A stretch of 64,000 nucleotides of DNA from Symbiodinium natans (GCA_905221605.1 CAJNDS010002098.1:124001-188000); one strand, 5' to 3'. Shown: positions 43,216 to 55,402, counted from the first letter of the stretch. The notes: generated by a model not told the origin, from the letters alone. A program made the numbers and translations.

Positions 43216-43739
43216 CACCCAAGAAGGAAAAGTAACATCAGATATAGGGAGGGAAATTGAAGAGCTCCTCTCTTTACTTAGTCATTCCCTTTCATCTCTT
43301 CTTATCTGTTGTTTTCTTCGCTTCAAAAAGCAAAATAAGGGAAAAGAGATTTCCTGAAGAGGAGGGAGGGCACCTATTGAAGAGCTCCTGTCTTTACTTA
43401 GTCATTCCCTTTCCTCTCTTATCCGTTGTTTTATTCGCTTCAAAAAGCAAAATAAGCGAAAAGAGATTTCCTGACGAGGAGGGAGGGCACCTATCTGTAA
43501 AGAGCAATCGTTTAGAGGGGAACAGGAGAAGAGGAGCGAGAGAGAAGGACAGAGGAGAGATACAGGGAATCCAATTTCAATAGAACAGCAAAGAAAAGAA
43601 TAGAAGAGAGATGAATAGAGAAGAGGGAGAGACAAAACAAGGCGCAGAGAAGATGGCACTCTTCTTTATCTATCCTATCTCCCTTATCTCTCCCTTCCCT
43701 CTTTCTTTTCGAAATAAGAACAACTAAAGAGGAAGAATT

Positions 43740-45860
43740 TATGAAAAGGAGAAGAGTAAGGAAAAGAGCAGAAGTAGGCCGAGAAGAGGGACATGATGAA
43801 GTACGGCAAGGTCCAAGCGCAAGGAGTCACCCTCTGCTTTACCTTCCACTGCTTTATCATACAAGTTCCTGTCTTGTGTTTTATCAGTTAAACGGAAACA
43901 GAAGGAGAGAAGGGAAAGGGAAGTGAGAGAGGAGAGACAACAAGGAGGCCATTTTAATTTTCTGGAAGGGTACTGAACAGAAGAGAGGAGACAAGGAACA
44001 AGGAGACGGAGGAACACAACAAGGCGCAAAGAAGATGGCACTCTTCTTTATCTATCATCTCTCCCTTCCTTGTCTCTCTCTTTTCCCTCTATTATTAAAA
44101 AGGACAAGACCTCTTCGCAGATAGGTGCCCTCTCTCCTCTTCAGGAAGCCCCCTTGCCCTTATTTTGCTTGCTTTCTGAAACGACAAGGAAAACAACACA
44201 TAGAAAGAGAGGAAATGGAATGAACCAATAGGCAGTGGAGCTCTTCAATTTCTTTCCCTATCTCTTTTCTTCTTTTTTCATTCTTCATTCAACAAGGAAA
44301 AGAAACTTCCTTTTGTGTGTTTTTGAGATTTAAAGGAGAACAAGAGAAGAGAAGGGAGAGAGAAAGGAGAGAGGAGAGATCAAAAGGAATGCAACTCTAA
44401 ATGGAAGAGCAATGAAAAGAATGGAAGAGAAATGAGGACAGGCGAAATGCAAAAGTCAGGCAAAGAGAAGATGGTGCTCGTTTTCATCTTTCCTCTGGTT
44501 CTTATTTTTCTCTTCTCTTGTTCATTTCCGTTAGAAAAAAAACAACAGGAATAACAATGAACATGTAAGCAAACCCAACTGATGCTCATGATTTTTTCCC
44601 TTCTCCCTCTCTCTCTCTCTCCATATATGGGCGATGGAACGGGTGTCCTTGTTGGGCCGTTTTCTGGATCTTCAAGTGAGGAACCTAGGTGTTTTCTTTT
44701 GTTCGTTTGAAGACACAGAAAGCGATTAAAAGGGACGTCCATTTTGGATTGGCAGCCAACCCAGCTGATGCTCATGATCTCTCTCTCTCTCTCTCCCTAT
44801 ATATGGGCGATGGAACAGGTGTCCTTTTAGATCGTTTTCTGCATCTTCAAGCGAAGAAAAGGGACACCACAAGGAAACACTTAGGCTGTCCCTTTTGCTC
44901 GTTTGAAGACACAGCAAGCGATTAAAAGGGGCGCCCATTTGGATTGGCAGCAAACCCAGCTGATGCTCATGATTTATCTCTGTCCCCATATATGGGCGAT
45001 GGAACGGGTGTCCTTTTTGGATCGTTTTCTGCGTCTTCAAGCGAAGAAAAGGGACACTACAAGAAAACACTTAGTAAGGGTGCCCCTTTTGCTCGTTTCA
45101 AGACACAGAAGGCGATTAAAAGGGACGCCCATTTTGGATCGGCAGCAAACCCAGCTGATGCTCATGATTTATCTCTGTCTATATACGGGCGATGGAACGG
45201 GTGCCCTTCCTGATCGTTTTCTGCATCTTCAAGGGAGAAAGAAGGGCACCGCCCAAGAAGGAAAAGTAACATCAGATATAGGGAGGGAAATTGAAGAGCT
45301 CCTCTCTTTACTTAGTCATTCCCTTTCCTCTCTTCTTATCTGTTGTTTTCTTCGCTTCAAAAAGCAAAATAAGGGAAAAGAGATTTCCTGAAGAGGAGGG
45401 AGGGCACCTATTGAAGAGCTCCTGTCTTTACTTAGTCATTCCCTTTCCTCTCTTATCCGTTGTTTTATTCGCTTCAAAAAGCAAAATAAGCGAAAAGAGA
45501 TTTCCTGACGAGGAGGGAGGGCACCTATCTGTAAAGAGCAATCGTTTAGAGGGGAACAGGAGAAGAGGAGCGAGAGAGAAGGACAGAGGAGAGATACAGG
45601 GAATCCAATTTCAGTGGAATAGCAAAGAAAAGAATAGAAGAGAGATGAATAGAGAAGAGGGAGAGACAAAACAAGGCGCAGAGAAGATGGCACTCTTCTT
45701 TATCTATCCTATCTCCCTTATCTCTCCCTTCCCTCTTTCTTTTCCAGATAAGAACAACTAAAGAGGAAGAATTTATGAAAAGGAGAAGAGTAAGGAAAAG
45801 AGCAGAAGTAGGCCGAGAAGAGGGACATGATGAAGTACGGCAAGGTCCACGCGCAACGTC
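43740..45860 (+). repeat. internal direct repeat B of copy 1
   Basis: Near-identical to unit A from the polypurine section onward (for example 43,950-44,570 repeats 41,725-42,370 at an offset of ~2,226), with four ~190-bp subrepeats near 44,576, 44,762, 44,957 and 45,156. Confidence 0.9.
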
Positions 45861-45865
45861 TGCCC

Positions 45866-46273
45866 AGAATTAAATAATTTAAATAATTTAAATCCGAAAG
45901 GGGCGTTTCGGATTTAAATTATTAAAATTATTTAATTCTGGGAAGGGGGGGGGCCCGGTCCTGCCCCCCCCCCCCCCTTTTCGGATTTAATTTATTTAAA
46001 TTATTTAATTCAGGGGGTGGAATTAAATAATTTAAATAATTTAAATCCGAAAGGGGGGGTTCGGATTTAAATTATTGAAATTATTTAATTCCCCCCCCCC
46101 GGAATTAAATAATTTAAATAATTTAAATAATTTAAATAATTTTAATAATTCAAATAATTTAAATAATTTAAATAATTTAAATAATTTAAATAATTTAAAT
46201 AATTTAAATAATTTAAATCCGAAAAGGGGGGGGGCCAGGCCCGACCAGGCCCCCCCCCTTCCCAGAATTAAAT
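45866..46273 (+). repeat. AT-rich cruciform array, copy 1
   Basis: Runs of the 9-mer aaataattt with palindromic modules such as cccagaattaaataattt...aaattatttaattctggg around a ccgaaaggggcgtttcgg centre, separated by G/C clamps (gggggggcccgg, cctgcccccc). Truncated by the assembly gap. Confidence 0.92.
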
Positions 46274-46373
46274 NNNNNNNNNNNNNNNNNNNNNNNNNNN
46301 NNNNNNNNNNNNNNNNNNNNNNNNNNNNNNNNNNNNNNNNNNNNNNNNNNNNNNNNNNNNNNNNNNNNNNNNN
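46274..46373. other. assembly gap (100 N)
   Basis: Exactly 100 N, the usual placeholder for an unknown length; it interrupts the AT-rich array. Confidence 0.99.
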
Positions 46374-47950
46374 GAGGGCACCTATTTTTTAATTATAGAG
46401 GGAAAAGCGAGAGACAAGGAAGGGAGAGATGATAGATAAAGAAGAGTGCTATCCGTCTCCTTGTTTATTGTGTCTTCTCTTCTTTCCAGTACCCCTCCAG
46501 AAAATTCAAATGGCCTCCTTGTTGTCTCTCCTCTCTCACTTCCCTTGCCCTTCTCTCCTTCTGTTACATTTTAACTAATAAAACACAAGAAAGGAACTTG
46601 TGTGATAAAGCAGTGGAAGGGTAAGCAGAGGGTGACTCCTTGCGCGTGGACCTTGCCCATACTTCATCATATCCCTCTTTTCGGCCTGTCTCTTCTGCTC
46701 TTTTCCTTACCCTTCTCCTTTTCAAGTTCTTCCTTTTTAGTTTTTCTGTTTCGAAAAGAAAGAGGGAAGGGAGAGGGAAGGGAGAGAGGATAGATAAAGA
46801 AGAGTGCCATCTTCTTTGCGCCTTGTTTTGTCTCTCCATCTTCTTTGTTCATCTCTCTTCTATTCTTTTCTTGGCTCTTCCCATTAAAACTGTGTTCCTT
46901 TTATCTCTGCTCTCTCCTTCTCTTTCCCTTCTCTTCTCCTGTTCCCCTTTAAATGACAAAAACACAAGAAAGGAAGAACAAGAGGGGAATGGAGGCCCTT
47001 TTCCTGTATTCTCCTGTAAAGAAAAGAGGATAGGAGATAAGGAAGGGAATTGAGGAGCTCCTTTCGCTACTTTCTTATGCCCTTTTCTTTGTATCTACCA
47101 CACAAAAACACGACTCTCAGCTTCCAAATAAACCCTATTTAAGCCACCCACCCCCCCCCCCCACGTGGGTGGCTTAAATAGGGTCTATTTGGAAGCTGAG
47201 AGTCGTGTTTTGGTGTGGTAGATAGAAAGGAAAGGGCATGATAAAGTAGCGAGAGGAGCTCTTCAATTCCCTTCCTTATCTCCTATGCTCTTTTCCTTCT
47301 TTATTGCAACAGGAGAAGACAGGAAAAGGGCTTCCATTCCCCACTTGTTCTTCCTTTCTTGTGTTTTTGTCATTTAGAGGGGAACAGGAGAAGAGGAGGG
47401 AGAGAGAAGGAGAGGGGAGAGATAACAGGAATCCAATTTCAGTGGAATAGCAAAGAAAAGAATAGACGAGAGATGAATAGAGAAGAGGGAGAGACAAAAC
47501 GAGGCGCTGAGAAGATGGCACTCTTCTTTATCTATCCTATCTCCCTTATCTCCTTTACCTTCCTAGGCTTTATCATTCAAGTTCTTTTCTTGTGTTTTAT
47601 CAGTTAAACGGAAACAGAAGGAGAGAAGGGAACGGGAAGTGAGAGAGGAGAGACAAAAAGGAGGCCATTTTAATTTTCTGGAAGGGTACTGAACAGAAGA
47701 GAGGAGACAAGAAACAAGGAGACGGAGGAACACAACAAGGCGCAAAGAAGATGGCACTCTTCTTTATCTATCATCTCTCCCTTCCTTGTCTCTCCCTTTT
47801 CCCTCTATTATTAAAAAGGACAAGACCTCTTCGCAGATAGGTGCCCTCTCTCTTCTTCAGGAAGCCCCCTTGCCCTTATTTTGCTTGCCTTCTGAAACGA
47901 CAAGGAAAACAACACATAGAAAGAGAGGAAATGGAATGAACCAATAGGCA
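46374..47950 (+). repeat. large imperfect palindrome
   Basis: 46,374-47,150 is the reverse complement of roughly 47,168-47,850 with indels; the centre is the C-tract and cacgtg at 47,150-47,167. Best seen from gtatctaccacac...ctatttaagccacc versus its inverted counterpart. Confidence 0.88.
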
Positions 47951-48289
47951 ATGGAGCTCTTCAATTTCTTTCCCTATCTCTTTTCTTCTTTTTTCATTCT
48001 TCATTCAACAAGGAAAAGAAGCTTCCTTTTGTGTGTTTTTGAGATTTAAAGGAGAACAAGAGAAGAGAAGGGAGAGAGAGAGAGAGAGAAAGGAAAGAGG
48101 AGAGATCAAAAGGAATGCAACTCTAAATGGAAGAGCAATGAAAAGAATGGAAGAGAAATGAGGACAGGCGAAATGCAAAAATCAGGCAAAGAGAAGATGG
48201 TGCTCGTTTTCATCTTTCCTCTGGTTCTTATTTTTCTCTTCTCTTGTTCATTTCCGTTAGAAAAAACAAAAGGAATAACAATGAACATG

Positions 48290-48700
48290 TAAGCAAACCC
48301 AGCTGATGCTCATGATTTTTTCCCTTCTCCCTCTCTCTCTCTCTCCATATATGGGCGATGGAACGGGTGTCCTTGTTGGGCCGTTTCCTGCATCTTCAAG
48401 TGAGGAACCTAAGTGTTTTCTTTTGTTCGTTTGAAGACACAGAAAGCGATTAAAAGGGACGTCCATTTTGGATTGGCAGCCAACCCAGCTGATGCTCATG
48501 ATTTTTTTTTCTCTCTCTCTCTCTCTATATATGGGCGATGGAATGGGTGCCCTTTTTGATCGTTTTCTGCATCTTCAAGCGAGGAAAAGGGACACCCCAC
48601 AAGAAAGCACTTAGGGTGTCCCTTTTGCTCGTTTGAAGACACAGAAAGCGATTAAAAGGGACGCCCGTTTTGGATTGGCAGCCAACCCAGCTGATGCTCA

Positions 48701-48731
<31 letters not shown>

Positions 48732-49195
48732 CCTCTCTCTCTCCCTATATATGGGCGATGGAACAGGTGTCCTTTTAGATCGTTTTCTGCATCTTCAAGC
48801 GAAGAAAAGGGACACCACAAGAAACACTTAGGCTGTCCCTTTTGCTCGTTTGAAGACACAGCAAGCGATTAAAAGGGGCGCCCATTTTGGATTGGCAGCA
48901 AACCCAGCTGATGCTCATGATTTATCTCTGTCTATATATGGGCGATGGAACGGGTGTCCTTTTTGGATCGTTTTCTGCGTCTTCAAGCGAAGAAAAGGGA
49001 CACTACAAGAAAACACTTAGTAAGGGTGCCCCTTTTGCTCGTTTCAAGACACAGAAGGCGATTAAAAGGGACGCCCATTTTGGATCGGCAGCAAACCCAG
49101 CTGATGCTCATGATTTATCTCTGTCTATATACGGGCGATGGAACGGGTGCCCTTCCTGATCGTTTTCTGCATCTTCAAGGGAGAAAGAAGGGCGC
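48290..49195 (+). repeat. ~190-bp tandem subrepeats, unit A'
   Basis: Five copies marked by gctgatgctcatgat near 48,298, 48,486, 48,685, 48,905 and 49,103, with expanded (CT)n in the second and third. Confidence 0.92.
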
Positions 49196-50529
49196 CGCCC
49201 AAGAAGGAAAAGTAACATCAGATATAGGGAGGGAAATTGAAGAGCTCCTCTCTTTACTTAGTCATTCCCTTTCCTCTCTTCTTATCTGTTGTTTTCTTCG
49301 CTTCAAAAAGCAAAATAAGGGAAAAGAGATTTCCTGAAGAGGAGGGCACCTATTGAAGAGCTCCTGTCTTTACTTAGTCATTCCCTTTCCTCTCTTATCC
49401 GTTGTTTTATTCGCTTCAAAAAGCAAAATAAGCGAAAAAGAGATTTCCTGAAGAGGAGGGAGGGCACCTATCTGTAAAGAGCAATCGTTTAGAGGGGAAC
49501 AGGAGAAGAGGAGCGAGAGAGAAGGACAGAGGAGAGATACAGGGAATCCAATTTCAATAGAACAGCAAAGAAAAGAATAGAAGAGAGATGAATAGAGAAG
49601 AGGGAGAGACAAAACAAGGCGCAGAGAAGATGGCACTCTTCTTTATCTATCCTATCTCCCTTATCTCTCCCTTCCCTCTTTCTTTTCGAAATAAGAACAA
49701 CTAAAGAGGAAGAATTTATGAAAAGGAGAAGAGTAAGGAAAAGAGCAGAAGTAGGCCGAGAAGAGGGACATGATGAAGTACGGCAAGGTCTAAGCGCAAG
49801 GAGTCACCCTCTGCTTTACCTTCCACTGCTTTATCATACAAGTTCCTGTCTTGTGTTTTATCAGTTAAACGGAAACAGAAGGAGAGAAGGGAAAGGGAAG
49901 TGAGAGAGGAGAGACAACAAGGAGGCCATTTTAATTTTCTGGAAGGGTACTGAACAGAAGAGAGGAGACAAGGAACAAGGAGACGGAGGAACACAACAAG
50001 GCGCAAAGAAGATGGCACTCTTCTTTATCTATCATCTCTCCCTTCCTTGTCTCTCTCTTTTCCCTCTATTATTACAAAGGACAAGACCTCTTCGCAGATA
50101 GGTGCCCTCTCTCCTCTTCAGGAAGCCCCCTTGCCCTTATTTTGCTTGCTTTCTGAAACGACAAGGAAAACAACACATAGAAAGAGAGGAAATGGAATGA
50201 ACCAATAGGCAGTGGAGCTCTTCAATTTCTTTCCCTATCTCTTTTCTTCTTTTTTCATTCTTCATTCAACAAGGAAAAGAAACTTCCTTTTGTGTGTTTT
50301 TGAGATTTAAAGGAGAACAAGAGAAGAGAAGGGAGAGAGAAAGGAGAGAGGAGAGACCAAAAGGAATGCAACTCTAAATGGAAGAGCAATGAAAAGAATG
50401 GAAGAGAAATGAGGACAGGCGAAATGCAAAAGTCAGGCAAACAGAAGATGGTGCTCGTTTTCATCTTTCCTCTGGTTCTTATTTTTCTCTTCTCTTGTTC
50501 ATTTCCGTTAGAAAAAACAAAAGGAATAA

Positions 50530-50749
50530 CAATGAACATGTAAGCAAACCCAGCTGATGCTCATGATTTTTTCCTTTCTCCCTCTCTCTCTCTCTCCATA
50601 AATGGGCGATGGAACGGGTGTCCTTGTTGGGCCGTTTTCTGGATCTTCAAGTGAGGAACCTAGGTGTTTTCTTTTGTCCGTTTGAAGACACAGAAAGCGA
50701 TTAAAAGGGACGTCCATTTTGGATTGGCAGCCAACCCAGCTGATGCTCA

Positions 50750-50785
<36 letters not shown>

Positions 50786-50959
50786 ATATATGGGCGATGG
50801 AATGGGTGTCCTTTTTGATCGTTTTCTGCATCTTCAAGCGAGGAAAAGGGACACCCCACAAGAGCACACTTAGGGTGTCCCTTTTGCTCGCTTGAAGACA
50901 CAGAAGGCGATTAAAAGGGACGCCCATTTTGGATTGGCAGCCAACCCAGCTGATGCTCA

Positions 50960-51005
<46 letters not shown>

Positions 51006-51440
51006 ATATATGGGCGATGGAACAGGTGTCCTTTTAGATCGTTTTCTGCATCTTCAAGCGAAGAAAAGGGACACCACAAGGAAACACTTAGGCTGTCCCT
51101 TTTGCTCGTTTGAAGACACAGCAAGCGATTAAAAGGGGCGCCCATTTTGGATTGGCAGCAAACCCAGCTGATGCTCATGATTTATCTCTGTCCCCATATA
51201 TGGGCGATGGAACGGGTGTCCTTTTTGGATCGTTTTCAGCGTCTTCAAGCGAAGAAAAGGGACACTAAAAGAAAACACTTAGTAAGGGTGCCCCTTTTGC
51301 TCGTTTCAAAACACAGAAAGCGATTAAAAGGGACGCCCATTTTGGATCGGCAGCAAACCCAGCTGATGCTCATGATTTATCTCTGTCTATATACGGGCGA
51401 TGGAACGGGTGCCCTTCCTGATCGTTTTCTGCATCTTCAA
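50530..51440 (+). repeat. ~190-bp tandem subrepeats, unit B'
   Basis: Five copies near 50,538, 50,738, 50,947, 51,166 and 51,361; (CT)n stretches of up to ~36 bp. Confidence 0.92.
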
Positions 51441-52069
51441 GGGAGAAAGAAGGGCACCGCCCAAGAAGGAAAAGTAACATCAGATATAGGGAGGGAAATT
51501 GAAGAGCTCCTCTCTTTACTTAGTCATTCCCTTTCCTCTCTTCTTATCTGTTGTTTTCTTCGCTTCAAAAAGCAAAATAAGGGAAAAGAGATTTCCTGAA
51601 GAGGAGGGCACCTATTGAAGAGCTCCTGTCTTTACTTAGTCATTCCCTTTCCTCTCTTATCCGTTGTTTTATTCGCTTCAAAAAGCAAAATAAGCGAAAA
51701 GAGATTTCCTGACGAGGAGGGAGGGCACCTATCTGTAAAGAGCAATCGTTTAGAGGGGAACAGGAGAAGAGGAGCGAGAGAGAAGGACAGAGGAGAGATA
51801 CAGGGAATCCAATTTCAGTGGAATAGCAAAGAAAAGAATAGAAGAGAGATGAATAGAGAAGAGGGAGAAACAAAACAAGGCGCAAAGAAGATGGCACTCT
51901 TCTTTATCTATCCTATCTCCCTTATCTCTCCCTTCCCTCTTTCTTTTCGAAACAAGAACAACTAAAGAGGAAGAATTATGAAAAGGAGAAGAGTAAGGAA
52001 AGGAGCAGAAGAGATAGGCCGAGAAGAGGGATATGATGAAGTACGGCAAGGTCCACGCGCAACGTCTGC

Positions 52070-52856
52070 CCAGAAATAAATAATTTGAATAATTTAAATC
52101 CGAAAGGGGCGTTTCGGATTTAAATTATTTAAATTATTTAATTCTGGGAAGGGGGGGGGCCCGGTCCTGCCCCCCCCCCCCCCTTTCCGGATTTAATTTA
52201 TTTAATTTATTTAATTTATTTAAATTATTTAAATTATTTAAATTATTTAATTCCGGGGGGGGAATTAAATAATATAAATAATTTAAATCCGAAAGGGGGG
52301 GTTCGGATTTAAATTATTTAAATTATTTCATTCCCCCCCCCCGGAATTAAATAATTTAAATAAATTAAATAATATAAATCCGAAAAGGAAAAGGGGGGGG
52401 CCGGACCCGACCAGGCTCCCCCCCCTTCCCAGAATTAAATAATTTAAAAAATTTAAATCCGAAACGCCCCTTTCGGATTTAAATTATTTAAATTATTTAA
52501 TTCTGGGAAGGGGGGGGGGGCCCGGGCCTGGCCCCACCCTTTTCGGATTTAATTTATTTAAATTATTTAAATTATTTAAATTATTTAATTCCGGGGGGGG
52601 GAATTAAATAATTTAAATAATTTAAATCCGAAAGGGGGGGTTCGGATTTAAATTATTTAAATTATTTAATTCCCCCCCCGGAATTAAATAATTTAAATAA
52701 TTTAAATAATTTAAATAATTTAAATAATTTAAATCCGAAAAGGGGGGGGGGCCAGGCCCGACCAGGCCCCCCCCCCTTCCCAGAATTAAATAATTTAAAT
52801 AATTTAAATCCGAAACGCCCCTTTCGGATTTAAATTATTTAAATTATTTAATTCCT
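52070..52856 (+). repeat. AT-rich cruciform array, copy 2
   Basis: At least six palindromic modules of aaataattt arrays, ccgaaa/tttcgg joints and G/C clamps. It ends in a complete hairpin (ccagaattaaataattt...aaattatttaattcc). Same type as 45,866-46,273 but longer and ungapped. Confidence 0.93.
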
Positions 52857-52985
52857 TGCCCCAGAACCCCCAGAAACGACAACAGGGTCTATTTGGCAGA
52901 TGGCTTTTGTGAATAAGCATACGTTTTGGGGCCTTATTTCCTCTTTAAAACCCGAGTCTCAGCTTCCAAATAGACCCTATTTAAG

Positions 52986-55227
52986 CTGCACACGGGGGGG
53001 GGTCTCTGGGAGCAATGGTGGCAATCGGTGAGTTTTATATAAGACGGCTGCCTCGCCAACTTTCTGACCCGAAACCCTTGACTCAATGCCGTGGGATCCC
53101 GCTCAAGAACTTCGGAAAATTACCACAAGGCCTCACCACTAAACTTGACGCCCTAAATCCTGCAGCCCCCCGCAACCCGAAGTTCTTGAACATGTAACCC
53201 TAAAGCCCAATGTGGGCTGGGAAAGCGATCTGCTTGGGCGCGTGCACCGTAGCACCACAAAGAAAACAAAATGCTGCCAGAGGCGGTTACTTAAGAACTC
53301 GATTCTCTTCTGTGGGCTGTACTCCGTGTTCTGTGTTCTCTTGTGAACCCTTCTACAGTTCGGGTTAGGTAACCACAGAGACCCAATTACGCAGTTCGCA
53401 CTTCGGGCTTAGAACAAAACGACCGAAACCTCTTCAGAAGGCTGGAATCTCATCCTTTTGAGGCTGAACTCGCACCGCTGCCTCCGTCACCAGTTGCTGA
53501 CCCAGCTTTGCTGGACTGTGTGCCTTTGCTCAGAGCATGGGATGTTGTTTGGGTGGGTTGAAGAAGCAACAATGAAATTATTCAATTTTGCCAGCCCATC
53601 GAGCAGAGGAACATCAGCTAGAGCAAACTCTAACCCTAAGCCATAAACCCTAAACCCTAAACCCAAACAGTGGCAAACTCTGCTTGCTTTGCTTGCTTGG
53701 CGAGTGGCAGCCTTCGCCTCATGCGTTCTTTGCTTCATTGCCCTGCAACGGTCCCTAAACCCTAAACCCTAACCCGAAACCCTAAAAACAAGCGGGTGTG
53801 TCAGTCGATCTTCGCTTTCATATGTGGCTCGACATTGATATTTACAGGCCTCGTGTGTGAGAGGTTTGCATAGAAGGCCTAAGTGAAATACAGCTACCTT
53901 GCGCGACCAGCAACCCTAAACGGTGGATATAGGGGTCGGAATAACTACTAGAAGGATAGTATTCCCTCATAGTATCCCCCCAAAACCCTTTTCGAATTGG
54001 TAAGACGCAGGAGACGCTCAAAGCTGCTAAAACCCTCTGAGATGAGGACAGGTGAGCTTCCTCAAACTGGGCTTTGGAGGCCCCTTGCCTCGGCGTGTCA
54101 AAAGAATCCACGCCCTGGCCCCCTACCACGTAAACTCATCCAACCCCGAATTGGGGCCGATGTGGCTTTAACGTCTAAGGACTTTATAGGGCTACAACAA
54201 GCGAAGAACTCATGAAGCCTTCTGAGCTCGGAATCAAACAGCTGAGGGGCCAGGGAAGTTCGGAGTTCTGGGCTGAAATGAAACGTTGGGGACGAAGTGT
54301 CTCAGGACCTTTTGGGGATTTAGGCATCTAGGCTTGGGAGCAAAAAAAACGGTACGCGAAACAGCACCATGCCAAGACACCCAAAACCATGCCAAGTTCA
54401 GCACCGGCCTAAACGCCGAATCTTCACGATCCCCAGGCCAGATCATGCTTAGATGTTGCGGAGAGAGAAGTCCAGGGAGAAGTCAGTTCAGGGCTCTACG
54501 TTCCACATCTCCGCCACACAGCCAAGGCACTGGACTAAGCGTTGAAAGGTACGCCGATCCTTCAGCACCTCCTCAATGTCGCTTGTGTCCCTGATTGAAG
54601 GCGGAGGCTCTTTCGCTCGGCGGGCTTAGGGCTTAGGGCTTAGGGTTTAGGGTTTAGGGGGTCTTGAACTGGTTTGGGGTTTAGGGCTTCAGGGCTTCAG
54701 GGCCTCAAGGATGCTGGGACAGATATCTTTGCATCAAGCGAGGGGCTTTGAGCTTCGGGGGGGGGGGGGGCTGGGGGGTGGGGGGGGGGGGGGGGGTGGG
54801 GGGGGGGGGCCTTGGGCCCTGTGGGGCCGTCTGGGGTTGAGGGCTGGATGCTTTTGCCGGGCGGTGAACAGTGCAGGCTCTACAAAAGATGAAAACGGCA
54901 TCGAAGACTAAGCTGGCTAAGGTTGACCTGCAAGACTGGTCTTACCTTGCTCACCTTGTCAACTCGTTTTGGCTTAACCCGAAACACAGCCCAGGCTCGG
55001 CGTCATGTGGCGAATCGTCTTGTCGTGTCTAAAGTCGTAGCGGAACCTCGGGGCGAAACCCTACAGCCCTACAGTACATCTTTTGGACTTCTTATTGGGC
55101 TCAAGGTGTCGCAAGCCTCTATTTGCCTACTATGCCGTCAGCAGATCGGCCTAACAATCGAAACCCCTAAAAGCTCAATGGCGGAATGCTCCTAAGATCC
55201 GAAGAATGAGTCCCAGACCTCATAAAG
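52986..55227. other. spacer with telomere-like tracts, no firm gene
   Basis: CCCTAAA tracts at 53,640-53,668 and 53,754-53,786, a TTTAGGG tract at 54,632-54,660, and a G-tract at 54,761-54,810. A degenerate repeat at 53,929-53,990 shares ggggtcggaata with the 15.0 kb element. Confidence 0.5.
54761..54810 (+). repeat. poly-G tract, ~50 bp
   Basis: Nearly pure G with short ctgg/tgg interruptions; quadruplex-prone. Confidence 0.93.
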
Positions 55228-55301
55228 AATATGGTGTCTTGGTCGGTGACACGCCGTTCCTGTACGGCAGCACGCAGCCCACCTGGCAACAGGGGCTGAA
55301 G
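55228..55301 (+). CDS. candidate exon of an unidentified plus-strand gene
   Basis: Encodes YGVLVGDTPFLYGSTQPTWQ then QGLK, donor AAG|GTACTA, phase 0. Joins in phase to the next exon. Family not recognised. Confidence 0.45.
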
Positions 55302-55347
55302 GTACTAGGATGGCCCTTAAAACCCTCTGAAGAATGTTCCTGAAGAG

Positions 55348-55402
55348 GATCCGCTTGAACCCAAGAAGGGAAATTACAACATGCCCCAATGGGCCTACCC
55401 AG
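55348..55402 (+). CDS. candidate exon of the same plus-strand gene
   Basis: Acceptor ctgaagag, donor CCAG|GTATTC. Encodes DPLEPKKGNYNMPQWAYP plus one base. The intron would be only 46 nt. Family not recognised. Confidence 0.45.

Larger units (their letters stand above)
41231..47145 (+). mobile_element. TIR-bounded repeat unit, copy 1
   Basis: Starts cttaaatagggtctatttgg (41,231) and ends with the inverted sequence ccaaataaaccctatttaag (47,145). Contains internal repeat units A (~41.27-43.74 kb) and B (~43.74-45.86 kb), an AT-rich cruciform array, a 100-N gap, and an inverted partial copy of its own start (46,374-47,145). No frame looks like a transposase; open frames are low-complexity and repeated. 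Its class is unknown. Confidence 0.8.
47173..52985 (+). mobile_element. TIR-bounded repeat unit, copy 2
   Basis: Starts with the same cttaaatagggtctatttgg and ends ccaaatagaccctatttaag (52,985). 47,173-52,070 repeats 41,231-45,865 with offsets of 5,942 at the start and 6,204 near the end, caused mostly by (CT)n/(GA)n length differences and an extra subrepeat. Its right arm (52,860-52,985) differs from copy 1, lacking the inverted partial copy. Confidence 0.85.

Noticed and set aside
41334-52049. Repeated Leu/Ser-rich and Arg/Glu-rich frames (up to ~165 residues)
   Set aside because: They recur at the same offsets in each repeat unit, are low-complexity and shift frame between copies; no transposase or other domain.
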